Source: Deltaproteobacteria bacterium | GTDB lineage: Bacteria; Desulfobacterota; DSM-4660; Desulfatiglandales; Desulfatiglandaceae | NCBI GenBank assembly: GCA_019307645.1 | Contig: JAFDJF010000006.1 | Location: 1 to 22,539 of the forward strand | DNA: 22,539 nt | Direction of reading: 5' to 3' | In this document: positions 15,137 through 22,539 of the stretch, in pieces | How positions within the stretch are numbered: the stretch's first letter is position 1 | Layout: each line of letters starts with the position of its first letter | Translations under genes and position numbers: made by a program | The notes under the pieces: generated by a model | Seen by the model: only the letters and a program-made list of their open reading frames with translations | What the model was told of the DNA's origin: nothing | The model's database searches: none

Positions 15137-15535
15137 CTACCACAGGGAGCAGATAACCTCTCCTCCGACATTCAAGTTCCTTGCTTCTCTGTCTGTTAAA
15201 AGCCCTTTTGATGTGGAAACAATATTGACACCATATCCGCTCAATACCTTGGGGATGTCAGCACATCCCCGGTAGATCCGACAGCTTGGTTTGCTGACCC
15301 TCTTGAGTCCACTGATGACGGGGATTCCTTCCAGGTCATATTTTAAAAAGACCCTTATAATCTTATGCCGTCCATCTGAAATGATTTTGAAGCTCCTGAT
15401 AAAACCTTCTGCTTTCAAGATCTTGATTAAATTAATTTTCAATTTAGAACTGGGAATATCCACCTCTTCATGGGAGGCCTTAAGGGCATTCCTGATTCTT
15501 GTCAACATGTCGGCAATCGGATCAGTCATCGTCAT
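15137..15535 (-). CDS. rpsH: 30S ribosomal protein S8
   Basis: S8 binds the central domain of 16S rRNA and in E. coli is the feedback repressor of the spc operon. The 132-residue protein has TDPIADMLTRIRNA, the IPSSKLKINLIKILKAEGFI helix and the C-terminal STSKGLLTDREARNLNVGGE motif that contacts RNA. Two ATGs lie two codons apart; the first (15535) is favoured by GAGG about ten bases upstream. It follows rpsN by 50 bases. Confidence 0.97.
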   Translation of the reverse strand: MTMTDPIADMLTRIRNALKASHEEVDIPSSKLKINLIKILKAEGFIRSFKIISDGRHKIIRVFLKYDLEGIPVISGLKRVSKPSCRIYRGCADIPKVLSGYGVNIVSTSKGLLTDREARNLNVGGEVICSLW

Positions 15536-15585
15536 TTGTTCTATTCCTCACTACGCTTTACCAAATACAGTCTCTAAATCATATC

Positions 15586-15771
15586 TTACCAGCTTGACTT
15601 GACCACTCCCGGAATTTCACCTTTTGAGGCCAAATTTCTAAAACAAATACGGCAGATTCCAAATTTTCTCATATAGGCCCTGCTTCGTCCGCAAATAGGG
15701 CATCTGTTATACTGCCGGACCGCAAATTTCTGTTTTCTCTTTGCCTTGGCAATCAGCGACTTTTTTGCCAA
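15586..15771 (-). CDS. rpsN: 30S ribosomal protein S14 type Z
   Basis: S14 stabilises the small-subunit head. This is the short, 61-residue zinc-binding type: C24 and C27 (CPIC) and C40 and C43 (CRIC) form the metal site. The C-terminal [15 protein letters not shown] is typical. The start is TTG at 15771 with GGGAGG five bases upstream. It lies between rplE and rpsH in the normal spc order. Confidence 0.97.
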   Translation of the reverse strand: MAKKSLIAKAKRKQKFAVRQYNRCPICGRSRAYMRKFGICRICFRNLASKGEIPGVVKSSW

Positions 15772-15784
15772 AATAACCTCCCTC

Positions 15785-16324
15785 TTAATTGCGTAAAGGC
15801 ATCCCTAAATGTTTTAACAGATAGAGACCTTCTGCATCAGTCTTGCCCGTTGTAACGATGGTGATGTTCAGCCCTTTCATCCTGTCTACCTTGTCATAGT
15901 CTATCTCTGGGAAAATAATATGTTCTTTAATCCCAATGGTGCAGTTTGAGCGACCGTCAAAGCTTTTATCTGAAAGGCCTCTGAAGTCTCTCACTCGAGG
16001 CAGGGCTACATTGAAGAGCTTGTCCAGAAAAACGTACATCTTTTCACGTCGCAAAGTCACCATGCTTCCTATGGGCATTCCTTGTCGGAGTTTGAATCCG
16101 GCTATGGACCTTCTAGCCTTGGTCACGACAGTCCGCTGGCCGGCGATCATTGTCAGTTCTTCTACACCGGAATCAAGAATTTTAATGTTCTGTATGGCCT
16201 CTCCCAGGCCCATGTTCAGGGTCACCTTTTCTATTTTTGGAACACTCATGATGCTTTTATAGCCGAACTCCTTCATCATTGCGGGTACGACTTCTGCATC
16301 ATATTTTTCCTTCAATCGAGACAA
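15785..16324 (-). CDS. rplE: 50S ribosomal protein L5
   Basis: L5 binds 5S rRNA in the central protuberance and contacts P-site tRNA. The 179-residue protein includes [40 protein letters not shown] and [19 protein letters not shown], all typical. It begins at TTG (16324) with GAGGAGG six bases upstream, so initiation at a rare codon is well supported. The upstream gap of 138 bases contains an R2 repeat. Confidence 0.97.
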   Translation of the reverse strand: MSRLKEKYDAEVVPAMMKEFGYKSIMSVPKIEKVTLNMGLGEAIQNIKILDSGVEELTMIAGQRTVVTKARRSIAGFKLRQGMPIGSMVTLRREKMYVFLDKLFNVALPRVRDFRGLSDKSFDGRSNCTIGIKEHIIFPEIDYDKVDRMKGLNITIVTTGKTDAEGLYLLKHLGMPLRN

Positions 16325-16350
16325 CGTGCCCTCCTCATCAGCATGTAACT

Positions 16351-16460
16351 AGTGCCCATCCATAAATGGTCTTTTTGTCCAATATCTGCGTTATGTTCAA
16401 AAAATAATCCTCGGAATATCAACTATATGCCTGCGGTTATTTTTTTCGCATGCCTTGATT
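16351..16460 (-). repeat. R2 repeat copy between rplX and rplE
   Basis: This copy contains CCAATATCTGCGTT, AATAATCCTCGGAATAT, ATATGCCTGCGGTTATT and TGCCTTGATT, in the order seen at 13420-13530. It ends 2 bases before the rplX stop and fills most of the rplX-rplE gap. The inner part is an imperfect palindrome. It does not interrupt either gene. Confidence 0.75.
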
Positions 16461-16462
16461 TA

Positions 16463-16792
16463 TCAATCATCAATCGATTCGCCACATTTTTTGCACACAC
16501 GAACCTTTGAGCCGTCTTCGAGCCTGCGGTTTCCGATCCTTGTGGGCTCAGTGCACTTATTGCAAATAATCTTCACATTGGAGATATCGAGGGGGGCCTC
16601 TTTTTCTATGATTCCTCCCTGGCCGGTCTGCATACTGGGCTTTGAATGTCTCTTTACCATGTTGACCTTTTCAATAACAACACGCCCTTTTTCAAAATCG
16701 ACCTTCAGGACCCCGCCTATTTTGCCTTTTTCTTTTCCAGTTATCACAATGGCTTTGTCATCTTTTTTAATCTTGGGATGTTTTTTTTGCAC
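16463..16792 (-). CDS. rplX: 50S ribosomal protein L24 with four-cysteine tail
   Basis: L24 is an assembly initiator that binds the 5' end of 23S rRNA. The 109-residue protein has a KOW motif (DDKAIVITGKEKGKIGGVLK, 11-30) and the VNMVKRHSKPS segment. The C-terminal part holds CNKC (77-80) and CKKC (100-103) flanking RIGNRRLEDGSKVRV. That is a zinc-ribbon pattern which E. coli L24 lacks. The start is GTG at 16792 with GGGAG about 9 bases upstream; no ATG is available. Confidence 0.96.
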   Translation of the reverse strand: MQKKHPKIKKDDKAIVITGKEKGKIGGVLKVDFEKGRVVIEKVNMVKRHSKPSMQTGQGGIIEKEAPLDISNVKIICNKCTEPTRIGNRRLEDGSKVRVCKKCGESIDD

Positions 16793-16831
16793 TTCTACTG
16801 CTCCCGAACCTGCGATGTTTTTCCAGGGGAA

Positions 16832-17200
16832 TCAAAGCACCTCTGGAGCTAATGAAATGATTCTCATGAAATTTTTTGCCCTTAGCTCTCTGGCTACAGG
16901 CCCGAAAATTCTTGTCCCCACCGGTTCCCGCTGGTCAGTAATTATCACTGCCGAGTTTTCATCAAATTTTATATATGACCCGTCAGGTCTGCTGATTTCT
17001 TTGGCCGTCCTGACAATCACTGCCCGAACAACATCTCCCTTTTTAACCTTGGAATTTGGTACTGCTTCTTTCACCGACACAACTATAACGTCTCCCACCG
17101 TTGCATACCTTCTTCTGGACCCACCCAACACCTTGATGCAGGAGACCACTTTGGCCCCGGAATTGTCCGCTACCCTTAATTTTGTTTCAGTCTGTATCAT
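16832..17200 (-). CDS. rplN: 50S ribosomal protein L14
   Basis: L14 lies at the subunit interface and forms bridges to the small subunit. The 122-residue protein has the classic [18 protein letters not shown] opening and [12 protein letters not shown], and the end [17 protein letters not shown]. It starts at ATG with GGAG eight bases upstream. It opens the spc cluster, 48 bases after rpsQ. Confidence 0.97.
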   Translation of the reverse strand: MIQTETKLRVADNSGAKVVSCIKVLGGSRRRYATVGDVIVVSVKEAVPNSKVKKGDVVRAVIVRTAKEISRPDGSYIKFDENSAVIITDQREPVGTRIFGPVARELRAKNFMRIISLAPEVL

Positions 17201-17248
17201 CTCATCGGCTCCGAGGAACTACTGCTGGATACTGCTTCCTAGATCAGT

Positions 17249-17515
17249 TTAATCTTCAATGTTAGCTTTGCTTGTAATTTCAAGTAGCTGCCATCTTTTT
17301 CGCTTACTAATGGGTCGACTCTCCACGATTTTGACCTTATCTCCGATCCGGCATTTATTCTGGGGGTCGTGGGCCATGTATTTGGAACGTCTTCGAATGT
17401 ACTTGCCGTAGGTTCGATGTTTGGTCAGTCGTTCTACCAGTATCAAGGCAGTTTTTTCCATCTTGTTGCTGACAACGGTTCCTGCCAGGCTCTTTCGTGA
17501 TCCACGCTCTGTCAT
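17249..17515 (-). CDS. rpsQ: 30S ribosomal protein S17
   Basis: S17 is an early-binding protein of the 16S rRNA 5' domain. The start is ATG at 17515, five bases after GAGG; an in-frame GTG two codons earlier is less well placed. The protein is 88 residues. GTVVSNKMEKTALILVER and the HDPQNKCRIGDKVKIVESRP motif define the OB fold. It ends the S10 cluster, following rpmC by 12 bases. Confidence 0.97.
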   Translation of the reverse strand: MTERGSRKSLAGTVVSNKMEKTALILVERLTKHRTYGKYIRRRSKYMAHDPQNKCRIGDKVKIVESRPISKRKRWQLLEITSKANIED

Positions 17516-17527
17516 TGCCACCTCATG

Positions 17528-17731
17528 CTAGCTGCTTGTTTTGGAAATCTCCAATTCCATAAGCACGGTTTTTGCTCGTGCCAGATCTCTTTTTGTCTTG
17601 GGAATCATGGCTGTGTTTCCCAATTGACCCGTGGCCTTTTGGAACCTCAGATTAAACAATTCCTGGCCCAGTTCCTTTGCCTTTTCTTTGAGCTCTTCTT
17701 CGGGTAACTCTCTTAACTCTTTTGCCTTCAT
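17528..17731 (-). CDS. rpmC: 50S ribosomal protein L29
   Basis: L29 is a two-helix protein at the tunnel exit, beside L23, where it helps form the docking site for SRP and trigger factor. The start is ATG at 17731 (MKAKELRELPEEELKEKAKE) with GGAG about 11 bases upstream; the frame opens earlier into rplP but is not conserved there. The protein is 67 residues, and FNLRFQKATGQLGNTAMIP is the signature. It lies 4 bases after the rplP stop. Confidence 0.96.
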   Translation of the reverse strand: MKAKELRELPEEELKEKAKELGQELFNLRFQKATGQLGNTAMIPKTKRDLARAKTVLMELEISKTSS

Positions 17732-17735
17732 GAGC

Positions 17736-18146
17736 TTATGTTCTCCTGAGAACAAATCTTGTGGCAAATGGTAACTTATGACCTGCCAAACGGAAGGCCT
17801 CTTTGGCCATACTTTTTTCGACTCCTTCTAATTCATAAAGGATCTTTCCGGGCTTTACGACAGCCACCCATCCTTCAGGAGCGCCTTTTCCTTTACCCAT
17901 CCTGGTTTCTGCAGGTTTCTTGCAAACAGGCTTATCCGGAAAGACTCGAATCCATATCTTTCCCCCACGTTTAACATGTCTCGTGACTGCAACTCGGGCA
18001 GATTCTATCTGCTGTGCGGTCATAAATCCGCATCCCAAGGCCTGAATGCCATAATCACCGAACTGCAGGGAGCTCCCCCGAAGGGGTTTTCCCCTCATCC
18101 TGCCTTTTTGTTTTTTTCGATATTTGACTTTTTTGGGGCTAAGCAT
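17736..18146 (-). CDS. rplP: 50S ribosomal protein L16
   Basis: L16 completes the peptidyl-transferase region and the A-site tRNA elbow contact, and is a late assembly protein. The 136-residue sequence has [20 protein letters not shown], the [20 protein letters not shown] strand and [20 protein letters not shown], all typical. The ATG start has AGGA upstream. It follows rpsC by 9 bases. Confidence 0.97.
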   Translation of the reverse strand: MLSPKKVKYRKKQKGRMRGKPLRGSSLQFGDYGIQALGCGFMTAQQIESARVAVTRHVKRGGKIWIRVFPDKPVCKKPAETRMGKGKGAPEGWVAVVKPGKILYELEGVEKSMAKEAFRLAGHKLPFATRFVLRRT

Positions 18147-18155
18147 AACCCGTTC

Positions 18156-18800
18156 CTATTGTTTCTTTTTTTTGTCGGGTAAAATCTCACCCTTGAATAT
18201 AATCACCTTAATGCCTACCACGCCGTACGTTGTAAACGCTTCCGCAAAACCGTAGTCAATGTCAGCTCTAATGGTGTGAAGCGGCACCCGGCCTTCCCGA
18301 TACCATTCCCGTCGGGCCATCTCGGCGCCACCCAACCTGCCGCTGCATGTAATCTTAATTCCTTGGGCTCCCAGTCTCATTGCAGAGGTTACGGCCTTTT
18401 TCATAACACGTCTGAAGGCCATTCTTCTGACTAATTGCAGCGCCACGTTTTCTGCAACAAGCTGAGCATCAACCTCAGCCTTTCTCACTTCCTGAATATC
18501 GATGATGACCTCACGCCGGATTTTGTTTTCCAGATCTTTCTTCAATTTTTCGATTTCAGAACCTTTTTTGCCGATTACAATGCCCGGCCTTGCCACGTGC
18601 ATGCGTATCCTGATTTTATCCGCCGCTCTTTCGATCTCGATTCGTGAAATCCCGGCCTGAGAAACTTTCTTTTTCAAAAACTCCCTGACCCGGTAGTCCT
18701 CCAGAACAAAACTGCTGTATTCCTTTCCCGCATACCAATTCGAATCCCAGTTCCTATGGATTCCTAATCTAAAACTTATCGGATGAACTTTCTGTCCCAA
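18156..18800 (-). CDS. rpsC: 30S ribosomal protein S3
   Basis: S3 lines the mRNA entry tunnel and contributes to the ribosomal helicase activity. The start is TTG at 18800, giving the canonical [17 protein letters not shown] lies six bases before it. The upstream-extended frame (13 more codons) has no such support. The protein is 214 residues. The KH domain carries the GKKG loop ([14 protein letters not shown]) and the C-terminal domain has [20 protein letters not shown]. It follows rplV by 64 bases. Confidence 0.97.
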   Translation of the reverse strand: MGQKVHPISFRLGIHRNWDSNWYAGKEYSSFVLEDYRVREFLKKKVSQAGISRIEIERAADKIRIRMHVARPGIVIGKKGSEIEKLKKDLENKIRREVIIDIQEVRKAEVDAQLVAENVALQLVRRMAFRRVMKKAVTSAMRLGAQGIKITCSGRLGGAEMARREWYREGRVPLHTIRADIDYGFAEAFTTYGVVGIKVIIFKGEILPDKKKKQ

Positions 18801-18864
18801 TATAAACCTCCATTGCGGTAGGATGAAAACACATGGCATCTAAATCATTAAAACGGAAGTCCAA

Positions 18865-19197
18865 TTACGCCTCGTCCAAGAATACAGTCAGGTGGCTGGT
18901 CCTCTTCCTGATTTTGGTGGCACGTCCCTGCGCCCGTGGCCGCCATCTTTTCAAGATCGGCCCCTCGTCAGCATATATCCGCTTGATATAGAGCGCATCC
19001 ACGTCTACGTTTGCATCCTGTCCTGCATTCGCGACTGCGGAGTTAATCAGGTTCTTCAGTATACGGGCCCCCTTCTGGGGCGCGAATGAGAGCTTGTTTA
19101 ACGCCTCTTCGGCCTTCATTCCCCGAACCTGATCCATAACCAACCGAATCTTCCGGGGTGAAATCCTGATGAATCTTGCCGCTGCCTTTGTTTCCAT
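18865..19197 (-). CDS. rplV: 50S ribosomal protein L22
   Basis: L22 reaches into the peptide exit tunnel with a long beta-hairpin. The start is ATG at 19197 (METKAAARFIRISPRKIRLV), which gives the usual 110 residues; an in-frame TTG eight codons up is a less likely alternative. The hairpin segment ILKRWRPRAQGRATKIRKRT is intact. The ribosome-binding site is weak (AGAG). Confidence 0.96.
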   Translation of the reverse strand: METKAAARFIRISPRKIRLVMDQVRGMKAEEALNKLSFAPQKGARILKNLINSAVANAGQDANVDVDALYIKRIYADEGPILKRWRPRAQGRATKIRKRTSHLTVFLDEA

Positions 19198-19249
19198 TTC
19201 AACTCTTTCAGCTAATCTCAAAACGGATTGTTATTTCCTAATCTTCAGG

Positions 19250-19540
19250 CTATTTCTTTTTGCCTTTCAACTTGGACTTCTTGTCTCCGGCATGCCCGTA
19301 ATATGTCCGCGTTGGTGAGAATTCACCCAGTTTATGGCCCACCATGTCTTCAGCAACAAACACGGGCAAGAATTTCTTGCCGTTGTGAACAGCAAATGTC
19401 AGACCAACAAATTCGGGAAGGATAGTGGACCTGCGCGACCATGTTTTGAGGATCTTTCTGCTTTGTGTTTCATTTGCATTCTGGACCTTCTTTAGTAAAT
19501 GTTCATCAACAAATGGCCCTTTTTTCAGTGATCTTGGCAA
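19250..19540 (-). CDS. rpsS: 30S ribosomal protein S19
   Basis: S19 pairs with S13 in the small-subunit head near the A site. The 96-residue protein contains [18 protein letters not shown], the [20 protein letters not shown] core and the [17 protein letters not shown] end, which are diagnostic. It starts at TTG with GGAGGAGG immediately upstream. An 80-bp gap follows the rplB stop; I see nothing notable in it. Confidence 0.97.
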   Translation of the reverse strand: MPRSLKKGPFVDEHLLKKVQNANETQSRKILKTWSRRSTILPEFVGLTFAVHNGKKFLPVFVAEDMVGHKLGEFSPTRTYYGHAGDKKSKLKGKKK

Positions 19541-19620
19541 AGCCCCTCCTCCTTCTGCTCCAAATCATATGGTTGTGCTGTTCTAATTTGAGAATAACCA
19601 ATCAACACCTAAGGAGTCGA

Positions 19621-20451
19621 TTACCTCCCGCTTTTTCGTTTCTTCAAGATAAGCCTGTCGCTTGTTTTACGTTTTCTGGTCTTGTAACCCTTGGTCGGCA
19701 CTCCCCAGGGTGTCACCGGATGTCGTCCACCAGAGGATTTGCCCTCTCCCCCACCGTGTGGATGGTCAACGGGGTTCATGGCAACACCTCTGACCCGGGG
19801 TCTCTTTCCCAGCCATCTATTTCGTCCGGCCTTGCCGATGGTGATGTTTTCGTGATCCAGATTCCCCACTTGCCCGATGGTGGCCTTACAGTTCATGAGG
19901 ACCATTCGCACTTCACCTGAAGGGAGCTTGATCTGCGCATATTTCCCTTCTTTGGCCATTAAACGGGCATAACTCCCTGCAGTCCTGGCCAACTGTCCAC
20001 CGTGGCCCACATTCAGTTCAACGTTGTGGACATTGGTACCCAGGGGAATATTTTTTAATGGAATTGCGTTACCGATTTTTATCTCCGCATCAGGTCCGGC
20101 AATTACGCGATCTCCAACCTGAAGTTTGTTGGGGGCAAGGATATACCGTTTTTCGCCGTCAGCATAATGTAAAAGGGCGATATTGGCAGACCGATTTGGA
20201 TCATATTCAATGGAGGCCACACTGGCTGGTATTCCTTCCTTGTCCCTTTTAAAATCAATCAGGCGATATTTCCGTTTGTGGCCGCCCCCTCTGTGACGCA
20301 CCGTCATGCGCCCCAGCGAATTTCTACCGCCGGACTTTTTAATGGATCTTAAAAGACTTTTTTCCGGCTTTTTTCGTGTTATTTCATCGAAGGTAGAGCT
20401 GGTTTGGAATCGTCTTCCAGGCGATGTTGGTTTGTTGGTTTTAATGCCCAT
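19621..20451 (-). CDS. rplB: 50S ribosomal protein L2
   Basis: L2 is needed for subunit joining and peptidyl transfer. The 276-residue length is standard. It carries [20 protein letters not shown], the OB/SH3-like RNA-binding core, and [20 protein letters not shown] with the conserved H230. The ATG has GGAG six bases upstream. Upstream lies a 123-bp gap with a TTTTGAAA-family repeat, longer than normal for the rplW-rplB boundary. Confidence 0.98.
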   Translation of the reverse strand: MGIKTNKPTSPGRRFQTSSTFDEITRKKPEKSLLRSIKKSGGRNSLGRMTVRHRGGGHKRKYRLIDFKRDKEGIPASVASIEYDPNRSANIALLHYADGEKRYILAPNKLQVGDRVIAGPDAEIKIGNAIPLKNIPLGTNVHNVELNVGHGGQLARTAGSYARLMAKEGKYAQIKLPSGEVRMVLMNCKATIGQVGNLDHENITIGKAGRNRWLGKRPRVRGVAMNPVDHPHGGGEGKSSGGRHPVTPWGVPTKGYKTRKRKTSDRLILKKRKSGR

Positions 20452-20492
20452 ATTTATCTCCGCGACCTCTGCGTTCGGTCACTTTAAACCTC

Positions 20493-20565
20493 TGAACTAA
20501 TTTCAAAACGTCCCATTTTAGCCAACCTTGACCAAACTGAAAGGTTTTGAAACTGGCTCATTTGT
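20493..20565. repeat. TTTTGAAA-family repeat in the rplW-rplB gap
   Basis: Two arms face each other: AATTTCAAAACG at 20499-20510 and GGTTTTGAAACTGG at 20543-20556. The outer parts also resemble each other in inverted form. The left arm, read on the minus strand, matches 1457-1487; the right arm matches 11273-11285. It occupies most of the gap and would form a stem in the transcript. Confidence 0.55.
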
Positions 20566-20574
20566 ATAAAATAT

Positions 20575-20862
20575 CTACGTCCCCTCAAAAAATTCGACGT
20601 TTTCTCCCGGTGCCAGCGTAACAACCGCCTTTTTCCAATCAGGCCTCTTGCCGAGGTTTTTTCCAACCCTGCGACGCTTCCCGCGGACATTCATGGTCCT
20701 CACGTCAACAACTTTTGTTTTGAACAGGGTTGCAACAGCCCGTTTTATTTCTATCTTGTTGGCCCGCTTGTGCACCTTGAAGGATATCTTGTTGGCCAAT
20801 TCTTTCTGCAACGACGCCTTTTCAGTAATGTGAGGCTCTTTTATGATTTGATATATATCCAC
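20575..20862 (-). CDS. rplW: 50S ribosomal protein L23
   Basis: L23 is the main docking site for trigger factor and SRP at the tunnel exit. The 95-residue protein has the [11 protein letters not shown] opening, [19 protein letters not shown] and [17 protein letters not shown], all diagnostic. It starts at GTG whose first base is the last base of the rplD stop (TAGTG), so it is coupled to rplD. GGAGG lies about 13 bases upstream. Confidence 0.97.
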   Translation of the reverse strand: MDIYQIIKEPHITEKASLQKELANKISFKVHKRANKIEIKRAVATLFKTKVVDVRTMNVRGKRRRVGKNLGKRPDWKKAVVTLAPGENVEFFEGT

Positions 20863-21485
20863 TACGAATCCAATGCCTCCTGTATTTTCCCAATGGCGGA
20901 TTGTTCCAAAAACAGGTGATCGTATTTCAGGATATCGTAGGTATTGAGCCCCTGATACCTCATTACCTTTACCCTCGGGACGTTCCTGGATGATTTCTCC
21001 AGGTTTTCACTTTTGTCCACCGTTACAATTAGGACCTTGTCAACATCAAAATTTTTCATTACTTCTACAAAACTTTTTGTCTTGATTTCCGGAAGGTTAA
21101 ACGCATCAACAACAATAAGCTGTTCGTTCTGAACCTTGTCTGTCAACGCCATGCGCAGAGCGGCTTTTTTTACTTTTTTTGGAACCCGCTGCGTATATTT
21201 TCGCTGAATCGGACCGAAAGCCACTCCGCCGCCTCTTCTTGTGGGAGAAGCAACAGATCCGGCTCGTGCACGGCCGGTGCCTTTCTGCCGATAGAGTTTT
21301 GCCCCGGAACCCGTCACCTCTGACCGGTTTTTTGCCGAGGCGTTTCCAAATCTGTGGCTGGAAGCCTGGCTGACCACAACCTGGTGAAGGACATGCTTTT
21401 TTATGGGGACATCAAAGATGTTATCTTTCAGTTCTACCTGAGAAATTTTTTCTTTTTGAAGATTGTATACATCCACCACAGTCAT
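20862..21485 (-). CDS. rplD: 50S ribosomal protein L4
   Basis: L4 extends a loop to the narrowest part of the exit tunnel. In E. coli it also represses the S10 operon. The 207-residue protein carries the tunnel loop [12 protein letters not shown] (66-77) and [12 protein letters not shown], and the C-terminal [18 protein letters not shown]. It starts at ATG with GAGG six bases upstream. It overlaps rplW by one base and follows rplC by 74 bases. Confidence 0.97.
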   Translation of the reverse strand: MTVVDVYNLQKEKISQVELKDNIFDVPIKKHVLHQVVVSQASSHRFGNASAKNRSEVTGSGAKLYRQKGTGRARAGSVASPTRRGGGVAFGPIQRKYTQRVPKKVKKAALRMALTDKVQNEQLIVVDAFNLPEIKTKSFVEVMKNFDVDKVLIVTVDKSENLEKSSRNVPRVKVMRYQGLNTYDILKYDHLFLEQSAIGKIQEALDS

Positions 21486-21559
21486 TTTGTGCCTCTGTCT
21501 TTTATAACCAACCTATAGGAGCTGTTCAGATGGTCTCGTTTCGCTACAGGCATCCGTGC

Positions 21560-22180
21560 TCAGATTTTACATATTTCCACAAGGCTGTTGCGGCTTCCCG
21601 GAACAGCGCCCCTGACCAGCACCACGTCCATTTCAGGCCTTACATCAACCACCTTGAGGTTTTTGATCGTGACTCGCTGGTTTCCCATCCTGCCCGGAAG
21701 TTTTTTCCCTTTCTGGACCCTGCCGGGCGTGGCACTGCATCCGATCGAACCGGGAATCCTGTGTGAACGGGATCCATGGGTCTTGTTCCCACCGGAAAAC
21801 CCCCATCTTTTTATGACCCCGCTGAACCCTCTGCCTTTGCTAAGCCCGCTCACATGGACCATGTCGCCAATGGAAAATATATCTGACTTGATTTCATGAC
21901 CGAGCTCAAATTCCTCTGTACCCTCGATGGGAATTTCTCTCAGATGCGCAAAGCATCCTTTTCCTGCAGCGTTAAAGTGGCCTTTTAATGGTTTGTTTAC
22001 CCGGATTTCCTTCCGGGCATCATATCCAACCTGAATAGCATCATATCCGTCCTTTTCACGGGTCTTTTTCTGTATGATTACACAGGGCCCAACTTTCAGG
22101 ACAGTCACAGGGACACTCTTCCCTTCGTCCAGGAAAATCCTTGTCATTCCGAGTTTTTTACCAAAAAGCTTGTTGACCAT
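21560..22180 (-). CDS. rplC: 50S ribosomal protein L3
   Basis: L3 binds both ends of 23S rRNA and nucleates large-subunit assembly. The 206-residue protein opens VNKLFGKKLGMTRIF and contains GFSGVIKRWGFSGGNKTHGS and the GCSATPGRVQKGKKLPGRMG loop that reaches toward the peptidyl-transferase centre. The ATG has GGAG about ten bases upstream. It lies 41 bases after rpsJ. Confidence 0.97.
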   Translation of the reverse strand: MVNKLFGKKLGMTRIFLDEGKSVPVTVLKVGPCVIIQKKTREKDGYDAIQVGYDARKEIRVNKPLKGHFNAAGKGCFAHLREIPIEGTEEFELGHEIKSDIFSIGDMVHVSGLSKGRGFSGVIKRWGFSGGNKTHGSRSHRIPGSIGCSATPGRVQKGKKLPGRMGNQRVTIKNLKVVDVRPEMDVVLVRGAVPGSRNSLVEICKI

Positions 22181-22221
22181 AGGAAATTAGCTCCAAATTG
22201 CTCCGCAACCCCTGAAATCTA

Positions 22222-22533
22222 CTACAGCTTGATTTCCACATCCACTCCAGCAGGTAAATCAAGTTTCATAAGTGCATCCACAGTCTGCTGAGTCGGTTCC
22301 ACGATGGTGAGCAAACGCTTGTGCGTTCTTATTTCGAATTGCTCTCGTGACTTTTTGTTCACATGAGGGGACCTTAGCACGCAGTATTTATTCTTTACAG
22401 TAGGTAGCGGGATAGGCCCCGCAACCCCTGCGCCTGTGTCCTTTGCAGTCTGTACGATTTCCATGGCTGACCGATCCAGTAACGTGTGATCGTAGGCCTT
22501 CAAGCGAATCCGGATTTTCTGATTTGTTATCAT
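22222..22533 (-). CDS. rpsJ: 30S ribosomal protein S10
   Basis: S10 is a head protein that also serves as NusE in antitermination complexes. The complete 103-residue sequence shows [40 protein letters not shown] and [19 protein letters not shown], which are unmistakable. The ATG is six bases from the window edge, and the bases before it (TAGAGC) may include the stop of an upstream gene. In related genomes this is often tuf or fusA, but that cannot be seen here. Confidence 0.97.
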   Translation of the reverse strand: MITNQKIRIRLKAYDHTLLDRSAMEIVQTAKDTGAGVAGPIPLPTVKNKYCVLRSPHVNKKSREQFEIRTHKRLLTIVEPTQQTVDALMKLDLPAGVDVEIKL

Positions 22534-22539
22534 GCTCTA

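Noticed and set aside
16455..17252. A 265-codon open frame on the plus strand
   Set aside because: It lies antisense to rplX and rplN, has low-complexity Ser/Thr/Phe-rich composition typical of a reverse-strand shadow, and no ribosome-binding site or known domain.

Overview
The window is a stretch of core chromosome carrying the S10, spc and alpha ribosomal-protein gene clusters, read leftward on the minus strand from rpsJ (22533) to rplQ (7608). Beyond it lie pyrB and pyrC on the same strand, a divergent flavoprotein-rhodanese gene, gpmI, and one exported protein of unknown function. The gene order, the ribosomal protein sequences, the repeat style and the CoA-disulfide-reductase-like enzyme together suggest a sulfate-reducing-type deltaproteobacterium (Desulfobacterota, Desulfobacterales-like). 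This is an inference from sequence character, not from a database match.

Layout from right to left on the minus strand. S10 cluster: rpsJ, rplC, rplD, rplW, rplB, rpsS, rplV, rpsC, rplP, rpmC, rpsQ. spc cluster: rplN, rplX, rplE, rpsN, rpsH, rplF, rplR, rpsE, rpmD, rplO, secY, rpmJ. alpha cluster: rpsM, rpsK, rpsD, rpoA, rplQ. No map, adk or infA lies between secY and rpmJ; that 240-bp gap holds repeats. After rplQ comes a 190-bp gap with a candidate promoter and a strong intrinsic terminator that ends 14 bases before pyrB, an arrangement that looks like attenuation. pyrB and pyrC are 2 bases apart. pyrC converges on a plus-strand CoA-disulfide/persulfide-reductase-rhodanese fusion (3441-5147). 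That gene diverges from gpmI (1501-3132), and gpmI is followed by the exported two-domain protein (294-1334). The left edge is repeat DNA: a REP-like unit and a 182-bp MITE-like inverted-repeat element.

The genes themselves are ordinary: ribosome assembly, RNA polymerase alpha, protein export, pyrimidine synthesis, glycolysis and a sulfur/thiol redox enzyme. I found no mobile gene, CRISPR array, defence system or unknown multi-gene system. The unusual signal lies between the genes. Several families of small palindromic repeats have entered gaps of the ribosomal cluster, which is normally compact. One copy supplies the last codons and the stop of rpsE. A collapsed copy of the left-edge MITE sits between rplF and rplR. 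Also notable are many TTG start codons backed by strong Shine-Dalgarno sequences, a long charged tail on L17, a four-cysteine tail on L24, and the pyrB leader.
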